Origin: Geobacteraceae bacterium | GTDB taxonomy: Bacteria > Desulfobacterota > Desulfuromonadia > Geobacterales > Geobacteraceae | Length of the DNA: 64,000 nt | Assembly (NCBI GenBank): GCA_009773645.1 | Contig: WSYB01000021.1 | Location: forward strand, 128,838 to 192,837 | Reading direction: 5' to 3' | Program-made: the position numbers and the translations under genes | The notes under the pieces: model-generated | The model's input: only the letters and a program-made list of their open reading frames with translations | The model's database searches: none | Told to the model about the DNA's origin: nothing | Shown here: positions 15,773-24,854 of the stretch, piece after piece | Layout: every line of letters begins with the position of its first letter | Numbering within the stretch: position 1 is the first letter of the stretch

Positions 15773-16492
15773 CTAGTTCCCGGTCCCCGTCGGCGTCTCG
15801 CCTTTCGTCTTTTCCTTCAGAAAGACCACGAATGCGCCTCCACCTCCCATCTGTCTGGGGGCAGGGGCAAATTCCGCGACCATCCCCTTTCCCTTGTCCC
15901 GCAGCCAGCCGGCGACAGCACCCACCAGAACCGGCTCACCGGGGGAGTTGTTCCCCTTGCCGGTAATGACGAGGACCGCCTTCTGGCCGCGGTTATAGGC
16001 ACCTGTGACAAAGGCGGATAAATTTTCCAGCGCTTCTTCCCGGGTAAGGCCGTGGAGGTCCAGCTCGTAATCGATGCGGATCGCCCCCCGTCTCATCTGC
16101 CGCATCCGGTTTACGGAAATCGGCCGGAGCGGCTCCACATCGTCGGGGAGTTCGTCCTGGAAGGTCACGTCCAGTTCCAGCTTCTCCAGCGCCTGGAGAA
16201 AAATGCGCCGTTCCTCCTCGTCGATCCTGCGGGGAAGAGGTGCAGCCCTCTTTTTCTCTTTGGGACCGGAAGCACCGCCGGAACCCATTTTTTTCACATC
16301 CGCCACCGCCCGCAGAAACAGATCCGCATCGTCCGCCCCGACATCCGCCTGCTCAGGCAAAGGTGTCTCCGGGGCCTTCCCTTTCGGCGCCCCCACCTCA
16401 GCCTGAAACCCCTTGAGAGACTTGAAGGGGGCGCTGGCAAACGCCTTTTTCTTCTGTTCCGGCTTTTTATCTTTTTTCATAGGTATTACCAT
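15773..16492 (-). CDS. Smr-domain protein
   Basis: The protein is about 240 residues. The N-terminal half is low-complexity, basic and probably disordered (KKDKKPEQKKKAFA...). The C-terminal Smr (small MutS-related) domain has DLHGLTREEALENL at about residues 145-160 and the signature VITGKGNNSPGEPVL. The HGxGxG-type loop is KGNN here. Stand-alone Smr proteins are nucleases acting on RNA or branched DNA, and one of their known roles is in ribosome rescue. The start is uncertain between 16492 and 16480, since neither ATG has a clear ribosome site. The broken DUF362 gene follows after 26 bp. Confidence 0.8.
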   Translation of the reverse strand: MVIPMKKDKKPEQKKKAFASAPFKSLKGFQAEVGAPKGKAPETPLPEQADVGADDADLFLRAVADVKKMGSGGASGPKEKKRAAPLPRRIDEEERRIFLQALEKLELDVTFQDELPDDVEPLRPISVNRMRQMRRGAIRIDYELDLHGLTREEALENLSAFVTGAYNRGQKAVLVITGKGNNSPGEPVLVGAVAGWLRDKGKGMVAEFAPAPRQMGGGGAFVVFLKEKTKGETPTGTGN

Positions 16493-16546
16493 GGAGAGGC
16501 AGCCCCTCTGGTTGCCCATTAAAAGGACGGGCACGGGGGGCACATA

Positions 16547-16566
16547 CAGTTCCGGATGAAAACTGA
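16547..16566. repeat. Copy of the AGTTTCCGGATGGAAACT-type palindrome (degenerate)
   Basis: CAGTTCCGGATGAAAACTGA lies immediately after the OmpA-lipoprotein stop. It is a degenerate copy of the palindromes at 20423-20440, 20585-20604 and 33571-33595. Confidence 0.5.
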
Positions 16567-17427
16567 TTAATCCTTGGGAACGAGAATTATCTCGATCCTT
16601 CTGTTCTTCGCCCTCCCCTCATCCGTACTGTTGTCGGCCACCGGTTTGTACTCGCCGTAGGCCACGGCGCTCAACACGGCCGCATCGAGCCCCTGGCTTT
16701 GCAGATATCTGGAGACATTGATGGCCCGGGCCGCCGACAGCTCCCAGTTGGTGGGATATTTTCTGGTGAGGGTACCGCTGATCGGCACGTTGTCGGTATG
16801 CCCTTCGATGCGGATCGCCTTGTCCTTCACATTCTTGAGAATATCGACCACCTTCAGCAGCACGAGCAGGCCATCGGGCTTTACCTCGGCCTTGCCGGAG
16901 TCGAACAAAATCGCATCCACCATGTTTACCGTCAGCTTCCCCTTCAGCTCCGAGATGGTCACCTGTCCCTGGGATATCTCACTCTTCATCTTTTCCAGGA
17001 GGTCCTCATAGGTCTTGCTCGTCTTTTTTACCTCGTCTTCTTTGGCCTTCTGGAGGCCGGCAACATCCCCCTTCAGTTTTGCGTTCTCGGCTTCCAGGTC
17101 GGCCACTTTCTGCCGCAGTTCCGAGATATTCTTCGACAGGGTATCGGATTTGGCCTTCAGGACGCTATCCAGCTCCTTATTGTCCGCGAGGAGCCTCTCT
17201 TTCTCCTTCTCCAGCCCCGCCGTCTCTTCGGTCAGCTTTGCCACCCGGGCCTTGAGCCCCTCATTTTCCCTGGTCAGATCCTTGTACTGCTGTTGCAGCG
17301 ACTGAAGCCCCCTGTCCAGGGCCTGGGCTTCCTGCTCCTTCTGTTCAAACCTCCCTAAGGATACGCACCCCGCCAGGGAACAGGAAAAACTCAGCGCCAC
17401 GATCAGAAACAGCATTCTCTTTGTCAT
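16567..17427 (-). CDS. OmpA-family peptidoglycan-binding lipoprotein
   Basis: The 286-residue protein has a lipoprotein signal ending in SLAGC (residue 20) and a clean AAGGAGG ribosome site. Residues 30-155 form a long coiled coil (LQSLQQQYKDLTRENEGL...). The C-terminal 120 residues are an OmpA/MotB domain with IRIEGHTDNVPISG, LSAARAINVSRYL and DEGRAKNRRIEI, which hold the diaminopimelate-binding Asp and Arg. It should tether the outer membrane to peptidoglycan. It is the last gene of the unit MCP-DUF401-OmpA on the minus strand, although 62 bp separate it from DUF401. Confidence 0.88.
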   Translation of the reverse strand: MTKRMLFLIVALSFSCSLAGCVSLGRFEQKEQEAQALDRGLQSLQQQYKDLTRENEGLKARVAKLTEETAGLEKEKERLLADNKELDSVLKAKSDTLSKNISELRQKVADLEAENAKLKGDVAGLQKAKEDEVKKTSKTYEDLLEKMKSEISQGQVTISELKGKLTVNMVDAILFDSGKAEVKPDGLLVLLKVVDILKNVKDKAIRIEGHTDNVPISGTLTRKYPTNWELSAARAINVSRYLQSQGLDAAVLSAVAYGEYKPVADNSTDEGRAKNRRIEIILVPKD

Positions 17428-17489
17428 GATGGACCTCCTTGAAAATTGTCAGCAGATAACCTGGCCAAACAAGCCGGACTCAAAAAAAT

Positions 17490-18704
17490 TCACCGGAACA
17501 TATAAAGCGGAACAACCGCCGCACAAAGCACCAGCGCCGACGGTACCCAGAGGCGGTGGTAGACCTTCGCCATATCGGCGTTGAAGTACTCTCCGGTCAG
17601 GACCAGGCATAGATGCAGGGGAGAGAGCATGACCCCGGCAAAGCCGCTGCCGAAGGCCAGTGCGAGCAGCCCCATCGTCGGCGGCTCCCCCCCCATGAGC
17701 GGCATCAGAACGGGAAAGGTGATGCTCACGAAGGCAATGGTCAGGCCGGTCATGAGGCCCGCCAGAAAAGGTATCACCGAGATGATCAGCAGTGGCGGCA
17801 GCCCGCTCCCGGCGAAAAAACGGGAAACACCGTCCAGCGCTCCGGTCACCCGCAGGGTCTCCTGAAAGATCATGACCCCGATCACCAGGAAAAGCGCCTT
17901 TATGGAAACACTCTCGCGCAGCGACTCCCATATCCTGGCCGGGGAATAACGATGCACACCATACAGGGCGAGGGTCACCCCCCCCATGGCCGCCACCGGA
18001 TTGACCCTGAGAATCACAACCAGAAACAGTGTAACAAAAATCGGCGCTATGGAAAGTGAAAATATCCAGAGCGCCCTCCCCTTTCCCATCTCCTCCCCCC
18101 GCCGCACCCGCGACGGCCCGATTCCGGCGAAGCAGAAGAACACTCCCCAGAATGCAACGGAGATGGCAAACGGCAAATTGATCACGACCAGTTTCTGAAA
18201 CGGTATGTGGGTAAGCCCGGAAACCAGGATGATGCCGGGGTAGAGCGGGGAAATATACTCCCAGATGTGCCGGTACCAGTAATTGATGAACGCCTTCTGG
18301 TCCGCCCCGATCGTCAGGGAAGAGGCGGCCTCGCCGACCATCGGCGCCGAGAACACCGCCCCCCCCGGAGAAGGGAGCAACCCGATCATTGCCGGCATGG
18401 CGGCCATGATCAGGCGTGAGTCGGGAAGCACCCGTGAAAGGCTCTCCACCATCCGCTTCAAGGTACCGGTAGTGCGGAGGATATTCTCAATCATCATGGT
18501 AAAGATCAGCATGGCGGTCATTTCCAGGGACCGGGGCGACATCACCGCGGCATACACCCCACCAAGGAAGTCGCGCGGCGGGGTCAGGTAAAGGAGCGCC
18601 AGAACAAGCGAGCCCGCCGTCATCACCGTCCCCAGGTAGATCTTCCTGCGCAGGAGGATGACGAGGAGCGCCAGGACCGCCATTGTTTTGATCAAATCGG
18701 CCAA
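17490..18704 (-). CDS. DUF401-family membrane permease
   Basis: The 404-residue protein has about eleven hydrophobic helices and belongs to the DUF401 family, which is distantly related to gluconate/citrate-type ion transporters. A conserved loop, GLLPSPGGAVFSAPMV, lies near residues 108-123. The matching second-half loop FGSGFAGVMLSPLHLC lies near residue 365. The start codon is TTG at 18704. It is supported by TGAGG seven bp upstream, which overlaps the stop of the preceding MCP gene, so translation of the two is probably coupled. The substrate is unknown; an anion or organic acid is the usual guess for the superfamily. Confidence 0.85.
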   Translation of the reverse strand: MADLIKTMAVLALLVILLRRKIYLGTVMTAGSLVLALLYLTPPRDFLGGVYAAVMSPRSLEMTAMLIFTMMIENILRTTGTLKRMVESLSRVLPDSRLIMAAMPAMIGLLPSPGGAVFSAPMVGEAASSLTIGADQKAFINYWYRHIWEYISPLYPGIILVSGLTHIPFQKLVVINLPFAISVAFWGVFFCFAGIGPSRVRRGEEMGKGRALWIFSLSIAPIFVTLFLVVILRVNPVAAMGGVTLALYGVHRYSPARIWESLRESVSIKALFLVIGVMIFQETLRVTGALDGVSRFFAGSGLPPLLIISVIPFLAGLMTGLTIAFVSITFPVLMPLMGGEPPTMGLLALAFGSGFAGVMLSPLHLCLVLTGEYFNADMAKVYHRLWVPSALVLCAAVVPLYMFR

Positions 18705-18713
18705 TAAACAACC

Positions 18714-20402
18714 TCAGCGCAGCCTGAAGCCGCCCATCTCCTTCTGCAGAAGACCAATCTGGCGGGACAGGCCGGAAACGGCCCCCTCCATCACAATCGT
18801 GGTTTCTTCACCGGTTTCCGCAGAACGTCTGATTTGCTCCATGGTCTCGATGATCCGCCGGCTGCTTTCGGTCTGGTCATCGCATGCCTGCCTGATATTT
18901 TCGATCATGGAGGTAATCTCCTCCGTAGAACGGACGATCGTTTTGCCTGCGCTGCTCTGTTCCTGAATGGAGCGCCGCACCTGCCGCGTAAGTTCCTTCA
19001 TTCGCTCCGCATGCCCCTTGATCAGCTCCCCTTCCCGTTCCTGATCCTGGGTCGCCCGCGATATCTGCCCGACCATTTCGGCAACCCGCTCCATGGACAT
19101 GCGCATCTCCTGGCTCCCCTTGGCCTGTTCCACGGTGGTGCCGGCAATCTCGTTGACCTGGTCGGTGGCCATCTGCACTCCTGCAACGATCTTGTTCAGC
19201 GCCTCGCCGGAGCGCTGCGCCACCTGTTCCCCATTGGCAATCCGTTTTTCCGACTGGGTAATCGCCTCTACCGCCCGCCGGGTCTCATCCTGCACCCCTT
19301 TTATGATGTCGGTGATTTCCTTGGTCGAACTGCTTGTGCGATGCGCAAGATCCTTGATCTCCTCGGCGACCACTGCAAAGCCTTTGCCGCGCTCCCCTGC
19401 CTGGGCGGCAATAATGGAGGCGTTCAGGGCAAGAAGGTTGGTCTGTTCCGCCACCTCGTCAATTACCGAAAGGATATTGCCGATATCATCAGCCCGCGCC
19501 GACAGGTTCTCGATCACCTCAAAGGTGATACTGGCCGAACGGCGGATTTCGCCGATACCGGAGATGGTCGCCTCTACGGCCTCTCTCCCGCTCTCTGCGT
19601 CACGGCGCACGCTCAGCGATATGGCGGCCGTATCAAGGGCGTTCTTCTCTACCTGCTTGATGGAGACGTCCAGCACGGCCACACGGGAAACAGCTGCCGT
19701 TGCCTCCGCCATAAGGCTTTTTACATTTCCGCCGATCTTCTTTTCCATCGCCGCCATTTCGACGATGGAGGCGCTTACCTCTTCCACTGCCGCGGCCAGC
19801 GCCTCCACATGCCCAATGACCTCATCAATGCTCGCCGACATCTCCAGGATAGAGGAAGCGTTTTCCTCGGCAGAGCGTGAGAGGCTCGTCACCGACTCCG
19901 CCACTCCGTTTACCGACCCGTTTATCTCCTGAACCGCGCCGGATGTCTTCTTTGCCCCCGTCAACTGGAGTTCCGCAGCGGCAACACCCCGGTGCGAAAC
20001 CTCCTTGATGTTGTCTGCAATAAGGCGCAGTTCGACGATTGAGGAATTAACACGCATTGCCATCCCCGCCAGCTTTTCCATCATGGCATTGAAGTTCCGG
20101 TTGAGCGTCTCGATCTCATCGTGGGAGGCGACCGGAACCTTGGCGGTCAGGTCACCCTCCGCCCCCCGGTCCATGGCGGCGGCCAGGACATTTACCCGTT
20201 GCATCAGCCTCCTTTTCGCAAGCATCCAGAAAACCGTCAAAAAGGCGAGCCCATTGACAATCAGCGCGGCAAGCACACCGCTGGCCCGCCATTCTGCGGC
20301 AAACGGGGTTACCGTACAGTAGATACCCGCCAAGGTGCTGATGATGCCGATAATGAGGGAAAACCGGATTATGCGGGAACCGAGACGAAGGTTCTTTGCC
20401 AT
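18714..20402 (-). CDS. Methyl-accepting chemotaxis protein
   Basis: The 562-residue protein has two membrane helices close together (about 12-32 and 40-62), leaving almost no periplasmic loop. A HAMP domain follows (about 63-115; [21 protein letters not shown]), then a long signalling coiled coil. The hairpin tip is [20 protein letters not shown] with [18 protein letters not shown]. Because there is no sizeable ligand domain outside, it probably senses membrane or cytosolic conditions, for example redox state, or acts through a partner. There is no C-terminal CheR-binding pentapeptide. It is followed by the DUF401 permease with overlapping translation signals. Confidence 0.9.
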   Translation of the reverse strand: MAKNLRLGSRIIRFSLIIGIISTLAGIYCTVTPFAAEWRASGVLAALIVNGLAFLTVFWMLAKRRLMQRVNVLAAAMDRGAEGDLTAKVPVASHDEIETLNRNFNAMMEKLAGMAMRVNSSIVELRLIADNIKEVSHRGVAAAELQLTGAKKTSGAVQEINGSVNGVAESVTSLSRSAEENASSILEMSASIDEVIGHVEALAAAVEEVSASIVEMAAMEKKIGGNVKSLMAEATAAVSRVAVLDVSIKQVEKNALDTAAISLSVRRDAESGREAVEATISGIGEIRRSASITFEVIENLSARADDIGNILSVIDEVAEQTNLLALNASIIAAQAGERGKGFAVVAEEIKDLAHRTSSSTKEITDIIKGVQDETRRAVEAITQSEKRIANGEQVAQRSGEALNKIVAGVQMATDQVNEIAGTTVEQAKGSQEMRMSMERVAEMVGQISRATQDQEREGELIKGHAERMKELTRQVRRSIQEQSSAGKTIVRSTEEITSMIENIRQACDDQTESSRRIIETMEQIRRSAETGEETTIVMEGAVSGLSRQIGLLQKEMGGFRLR

Positions 20403-20410
20403 GGGTAATC

Positions 20411-20608
20411 CTTAGAAATAGTTAGTTTCCATCCGGAAACGGTCTTTTTTCGCCCTGGCAGTGTCAATCGCGGGCTTGCTTGTGCGGCGTACCGATGTAC
20501 GCCTCCGCGCAATCCCTTGATTTCCTTGCCATGACTAAAAAATCCTCGTTTCCAATCTGGAAACCAATAGTTTCTCATCCGGACTTTCCGGATGGAAACT
20601 ATTAGGTG
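20411..20608. repeat. MITE-like palindromic element of about 200 bp
   Basis: The outer arms TAGTTTCCATCCGGAAA (20423-20439) and TTTCCGGATGGAAACTATTA (20585-20604) are inverted copies of each other. Extra half-sites lie at 20549-20564 (GTTTCCAATCTGGAAAC). In the centre is a stem GGCGTAC-CGAT-GTACGCC followed by CGCGCAATCCCTTGATTTCCTTGCCATGA. That central block resembles the core of the element at 37579-37705. There is no open reading frame with coding character. It looks like a non-autonomous mobile element or REP-type repeat. Confidence 0.6.
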
Positions 20609-20669
20609 CGCGTCTGCAACAGCCATGTATCAGAAAAGAGACCCGAAGGCCTCTTTTCCTGTTTGTTCG

Positions 20670-21398
20670 CTATTTTCTGATGATCCTCCGCTTCATCCCC
20701 CCCATGGCCGCGGCTTGCTGCTTCATGGCCGCGCTGGGGCGCTCCAGGTGGAACTGGAGCCACATCTCGCCGAAATTCTTCATCTTCATCTTTTTCCCCT
20801 CCTGGAGCGCCTCCAGGTTGTATGTGATCCGCTCATCACCGGGGAGTTTTTTCAAGCCCTTCGCCAGCACTTCCTTGGCTTTTTCAGTATCGCCAATCTC
20901 GCTCAGGCAATACGCGTAGAGGTTCCAGAGGAGCGATTCCTTGGGAGTGCCCTGCACGGCCTTCTCAAAGGTCTCTTTCATCTTTTCGTTTTTATTGCGC
21001 TTCATGTAGCTTATGGCAAGCATCCCCATGGCCACCCAGTTCTTGAAGAAGGCCTTCTCCAGATAGGGAAAGGCGTTGGAAAAATCCCGTTTCATGTAGT
21101 AGATCATGCCGATCTGGGCATTGAGCTGGCCGGTCACGTATATCTGCCACTTGCCGTATTTAAAGGCGCTCTGCAACTCCCTGATCCCCTTTTCAACCCT
21201 CTGGGCCTGCAGGTCTTTGGTGGCGTTCTCCATGACCGCCATGACCTTTTTCATGATAATCCGGGAAATCAGGTAAAATAACCCCACAAACACAAGGAAG
21301 GCGATAAAGAGCGCCATCAGCCAGTACAGGCCGGCTGCAAACTTCAGCAAAACAAAGACTACGGCGGCTGCGCCGCAGGAGATGAGGATGTTGTACAT
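20670..21398 (-). CDS. Membrane-anchored TPR protein
   Basis: The 242-residue protein has two N-terminal membrane helices (about 5-22 and 28-48). The cytosolic part has about four degenerate tetratricopeptide units (VEKGIRELQSAFKYGKW, FSNAFPYLEKAFFKNWVAM, KMKETFEKAVQGTPKESLLW, TEKAKEVLAKGLKKLPGDE). The C-terminus is basic (MKRRIIRK). TPR arrays mediate protein-protein contacts, and the partner here is unknown. The gene lies between a MITE-like element and the MltD-like transglycosylase gene, with a period-7 repeat on its upstream side. Confidence 0.8.
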   Translation of the reverse strand: MYNILISCGAAAVVFVLLKFAAGLYWLMALFIAFLVFVGLFYLISRIIMKKVMAVMENATKDLQAQRVEKGIRELQSAFKYGKWQIYVTGQLNAQIGMIYYMKRDFSNAFPYLEKAFFKNWVAMGMLAISYMKRNKNEKMKETFEKAVQGTPKESLLWNLYAYCLSEIGDTEKAKEVLAKGLKKLPGDERITYNLEALQEGKKMKMKNFGEMWLQFHLERPSAAMKQQAAAMGGMKRRIIRK

Positions 21399-21433
21399 CG
21401 AATCGGTATCCTTTCAAACGTATAATGTAGATC

Positions 21434-21461
21434 GTGAAAAGTGAAAGGTGAAACGTGAAAA
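21434..21461. repeat. Period-7 array, GTGAAAN x4
   Basis: GTGAAAA, GTGAAAG, GTGAAAC and GTGAAAA follow each other without gaps between the TPR gene and the transglycosylase gene. It is one of several heptamer arrays in this window. Confidence 0.7.
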
Positions 21462-21477
21462 AGGTTTTTAGCGTGAA

Positions 21478-22992
21478 CTACCCGTTGTCACTCACCGGCA
21501 CCATCGCCCCCTTCTTCTCCACATACTTGGCGACTATGATCCGCCTGCCGGGACGGAGCGCAACCTTTCCCTTCAGGTTGTTCCATGCCGAGAGTATCCG
21601 GGCGGAAACATTAAACCGCTTGGCCAGGGAATGGAGGGTGTCACCCCTTTTCACCGTGTAATACTTGTTGAACTCCTTGTTGTCTGCCTTCCCTTTCGCC
21701 GCCCGGACCGGTTTCGCCTCGGACCCGTCCCCCGAGGATGCGGTCTGTACCGGCACCAGCAGGACCTTCCCACGCAGTTTTTTCCCCTTCCCCAGGTGGT
21801 TCAGCTCGGCAAGCAGTTGAGGGGTAGTGCCGAAACGGCGGGCAACGGAAGTGAGGGTATCCTTTTTCCCGGCCCGGTACTTTGCATAAACTATCTTTTC
21901 GGTAAACCGGCGTTCTTCGGGAATCTTGGCATATTCGGCCTCAAACAGGGCCTTTTTCCCCTTCGGGAGCTTCAGCTCATAATTGAGATAGCCAGGCGGG
22001 GTACACCACCGCCGCAGCTCCGGATTCAGGTCGCGAATGGTCTGGCAGGGGACCTCGCAAATCTTGGCAACCAGCTCCAGATCGGTTCTTGACGGTATGA
22101 CCACCGTATCGAATTCGACCGGGGGGAGGTAGGCCACGTCGGCAAAGCCGTATTTGGCCGGCTCCTTGGCGATAATGGCCGCAGCCAGCAGTTTCGGCAC
22201 GTAGTCCCTGGTCTCGCGCTTCAGATACGACCCTTTGGAAAGCTGCCAGAAATCCCTGCTGTTATACATGTCGATGGCACGCAGGATCTTGTTTTCGCCG
22301 GCGTTGTAGCCGGCAGCGGCCAGATACCAGTCCTTGTTGAAGAGATCGTACAGTTCCTTGAGGTACATGGCCGCAGCAATGGTCGATTTCAGCGGGTCGC
22401 GCCGCTCGTCGATCCACGGGTCGATGCGGAGTGCATAACGCTTGCCGGTGGCGGACATGAACTGCCACGGCCCCACTGCGCTGGCAACGGAGTATGCATG
22501 GGGATAAAACCCGCTCTCGATCATGGCGAGATAGACCAGATCCTCCGGCATCCCCTCCTTTTTCAGCACCTCCTTCATCATCGGGATATACCGCTCGGAA
22601 CGGGAGAGCCACCTGGCAAAAACGTTTTTAGCCCGGGTCTGGAAGTAGCCGATGAAATACTCAACCTTTGCGTTGAGGGTAAGGGGGATGTCCGATTCGG
22701 GGAGGACGTCTTCCGGGAAGCTCAGCTCGAAATCCCCGTTAGCGGCTTCCGGCTCCTCCATCACAAAGAATTCGGAAGGGGGAAGTTCGAGCGCCTGAAT
22801 CAATGACGATTCTTTGGCCGGAGCGGCCACCTTGGCATAGGGCCGGCCGGTTTTTCCAGGAACGCCGGCAGGTTCCGGCAGGGAAGGAGCAACGGCATTA
22901 AGCGCCGGCGCCCCTGATGTTGAGGAGAACTCTTCAGCCTTTACAGGAAGCGCCAGCAGGAAGGTTATCAATAATAAAAGCAGGTTCTTCAT
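21478..22992 (-). CDS. Membrane-bound lytic transglycosylase D-like protein with LysM repeats
   Basis: The 504-residue exported protein starts with a cleavable signal peptide (to PVKAEE). An SLT/lysozyme-like domain spans about residues 125-260. It has the catalytic Glu in LAMIESGFYPHA, followed by ASAVGPWQFMSATGKRY and WYLAAAGYNAGENKI. Two LysM domains occupy the C-terminal third (the last reads YYTVKRGDTLHSLAKRFNV). This is the MltD architecture: it cleaves peptidoglycan glycan strands to 1,6-anhydro products during wall growth. It has no lipobox, so it is probably periplasmic and held by LysM binding. Confidence 0.9.
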   Translation of the reverse strand: MKNLLLLLITFLLALPVKAEEFSSTSGAPALNAVAPSLPEPAGVPGKTGRPYAKVAAPAKESSLIQALELPPSEFFVMEEPEAANGDFELSFPEDVLPESDIPLTLNAKVEYFIGYFQTRAKNVFARWLSRSERYIPMMKEVLKKEGMPEDLVYLAMIESGFYPHAYSVASAVGPWQFMSATGKRYALRIDPWIDERRDPLKSTIAAAMYLKELYDLFNKDWYLAAAGYNAGENKILRAIDMYNSRDFWQLSKGSYLKRETRDYVPKLLAAAIIAKEPAKYGFADVAYLPPVEFDTVVIPSRTDLELVAKICEVPCQTIRDLNPELRRWCTPPGYLNYELKLPKGKKALFEAEYAKIPEERRFTEKIVYAKYRAGKKDTLTSVARRFGTTPQLLAELNHLGKGKKLRGKVLLVPVQTASSGDGSEAKPVRAAKGKADNKEFNKYYTVKRGDTLHSLAKRFNVSARILSAWNNLKGKVALRPGRRIIVAKYVEKKGAMVPVSDNG

Positions 22993-23117
22993 ATGGTTTC
23001 CGTCCGTGCTCGCTCCGGTGGGAGGTGTGGGCGGGCGCCCCTGTCCAGGAGGGGGCCAGTATAAAGGAAATTTGCCGCTCTGTCAATGTTAATGGGATTT
23101 AAAGATCATCACTTCCC

Positions 23118-24770
23118 TTATGCCCAGAAACGCCTTTCCATCTCGGCCAGGAGGGGCTCCAGGCTCTTTTCGTCCCTGGCCGATATGAAAATTGCCCCGA
23201 GGCGGCGGGCGATGTGGCGCACCTTCATGAACGCAAGGGGGTCCTTCCCCTTCAGTTCCGGCAGGAGGTCGCTCTTGCTGAAGACCAGGAGCCGGGGCTT
23301 TTCCGCCAGTTCCAGCTCCTCGAGAATATTTTCCACCTGGGTGACCTGCTCCTCGAAGCGGGGGTTGGAGCAGTCCACCAGATGGAGAAGGAGATCGGCG
23401 TCCTGAAGTTCCTCCAGGGTGGCCTTGAAGGCCCCCATGAGGGATTTGGGAAGGGAGCGTATGAAACCTACCGTGTCGGTGATAATCACCTCCCGCTCCC
23501 GGGGAAAGCGGAGCCGCCGGGTGGAGGTGTCGAGGGTGGCAAACAGGAGGTTTTCGGTGAAGACCGTGCTTTTGGTCAGGGTGTTCAGAAGGGTCGACTT
23601 ACCGGCATTGGTATAGCCGACAATGGATACGATGGGGAGTCCGGCCTTGACCCTTTTCTGGCGCCGCTGGTAACGACCGTGGGAAAGCTCCGCCAGTTCC
23701 CGCTCCAGCTTGGCTATACGATCGCGAATCCGCCTTCTGTCGATCTCCAGTTTGGTCTCGCCGGGACCACGCCCCCCGATCCCGCCCATGAGGCGCGACA
23801 TCTGCACCCCCCGGCCGGTCAGGCGCGGCAGGAGGTATTTCAACTGGGCCAGTTCCACCTGTACCTTGCCGTCGAGACTCCTGGCGCGGCGGGCAAAGAT
23901 ATCGAGAATAAGCTGACTCCTGTCGATAACCTTCAATTCCGTCATCTCGGATATGGAGCGGATCTGGGTAGGGGTCAATTCCTGGTCGAAAACGAGCAGG
24001 GTCGCCCCCAGCTGAAGTGCCCGGATGACCACCTCCCGCATCTTCCCCTCCCCCACGAGATAGCGGGGGCTGAACTGGCGGGGGCGTTGGATAAAGCTGT
24101 CGAGCACGGCAACCCCAGCGGTTCTCGACAGCTCCTTCAGCTCTTCGATGGAATCCACCGCCTCCTCGTGGGACAGTTTTGTCACCGATATGAGTATCCC
24201 CCGCTCTTCACCTGCCTCCACCTCTTTTGCTCCCTTTAAAGCCTTCTCCAGTGAGGCTTCAAGGGAAGTTACAAACGCTGTGAAATCCATCTGAAAGCGG
24301 CTCAAGGGCTGGGGAGGATCAACCCGGTACGGCGTTTTTGCTTCTGTTGGTGGGACAAGAGAGGCTGTCTGGATGGCGAGGTGCGCGTCGGAGGGCGCAA
24401 TCCGGAGCGCGGCAATGAGGTCGAGACGGAGCATGGCCAGGTCGGTCAGGTCGTCGTCGGAAAGAGGCTCCTCTTTCAAATGGGTATGGATGAGCCGTAA
24501 GCCCCGCAGCAACCTTTTCCCCAGCGGATAATCCGAAAGCTCAGGGATGAAGAGACCCCGCTCGTCGCCGACGATGACATACTCCACCTCGCCGAAACGG
24601 TTTACCAGGATGCCGACCTGCCGTCGAACATCACGGGAGAGCTCCGCTATTTCCCGCGCAAGATCCAGGGTCAGAAGCTCGCTGATGGGGATGCGCCGGC
24701 GGTAGAGCCTCTCCAGACCTTTAATCTGGCTCGGTTTTAACCCTGTAAGGTTGCCATGGAGTTGTTTTAT
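23118..24770 (-). CDS. hflX: GTPase HflX, apparent AUA start codon
   Basis: HflX is a ribosome-associated GTPase that splits stalled or heat-damaged 70S ribosomes. The G domain shows GYTNAGKSTL (G1), DTVGFIRSLP (G3) and FSKSDLL (G4). The HflX domain has the Gly-rich GGIGGRGPGETKLEIDRRRI. The first ATG (24587) would cut off conserved sequence. The frame stays open with strongly coding residues (KQLHGNLTGLKPSQIKGLE...) up to an ATA codon at 24770 that is preceded by AGGAG at 7-bp spacing. Starting there gives 550 residues, a typical length for the long-form family. No ATG, GTG or TTG is suitably placed near that end. The gene follows fabI on the same strand across a palindrome. Confidence 0.9.
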   Translation of the reverse strand: MKQLHGNLTGLKPSQIKGLERLYRRRIPISELLTLDLAREIAELSRDVRRQVGILVNRFGEVEYVIVGDERGLFIPELSDYPLGKRLLRGLRLIHTHLKEEPLSDDDLTDLAMLRLDLIAALRIAPSDAHLAIQTASLVPPTEAKTPYRVDPPQPLSRFQMDFTAFVTSLEASLEKALKGAKEVEAGEERGILISVTKLSHEEAVDSIEELKELSRTAGVAVLDSFIQRPRQFSPRYLVGEGKMREVVIRALQLGATLLVFDQELTPTQIRSISEMTELKVIDRSQLILDIFARRARSLDGKVQVELAQLKYLLPRLTGRGVQMSRLMGGIGGRGPGETKLEIDRRRIRDRIAKLERELAELSHGRYQRRQKRVKAGLPIVSIVGYTNAGKSTLLNTLTKSTVFTENLLFATLDTSTRRLRFPREREVIITDTVGFIRSLPKSLMGAFKATLEELQDADLLLHLVDCSNPRFEEQVTQVENILEELELAEKPRLLVFSKSDLLPELKGKDPLAFMKVRHIARRLGAIFISARDEKSLEPLLAEMERRFWA

Positions 24771-24794
24771 GTGATTTCTCCTAATTTTGAAAAC

Positions 24795-24841
24795 GTAGGG
24801 GCGCGGTTGCCGCGCCCAGGGCGGGGAAACCCCGCCCCTAC
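24795..24841. repeat. Cloverleaf-like palindrome between fabI and hflX
   Basis: The outer stem GTAGGGG/CCCCTAC encloses two hairpins, CGCGG-TTG-CCGCG and CGGGG-AAA-CCCCG, separated by CCCAGGG. It is a REP-like intergenic repeat and could fold either as DNA cruciform or as RNA between the two genes. There is no U-run, so it is not a standard terminator. Confidence 0.6.
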
Positions 24842-24854
24842 AGGCAATATGCCA

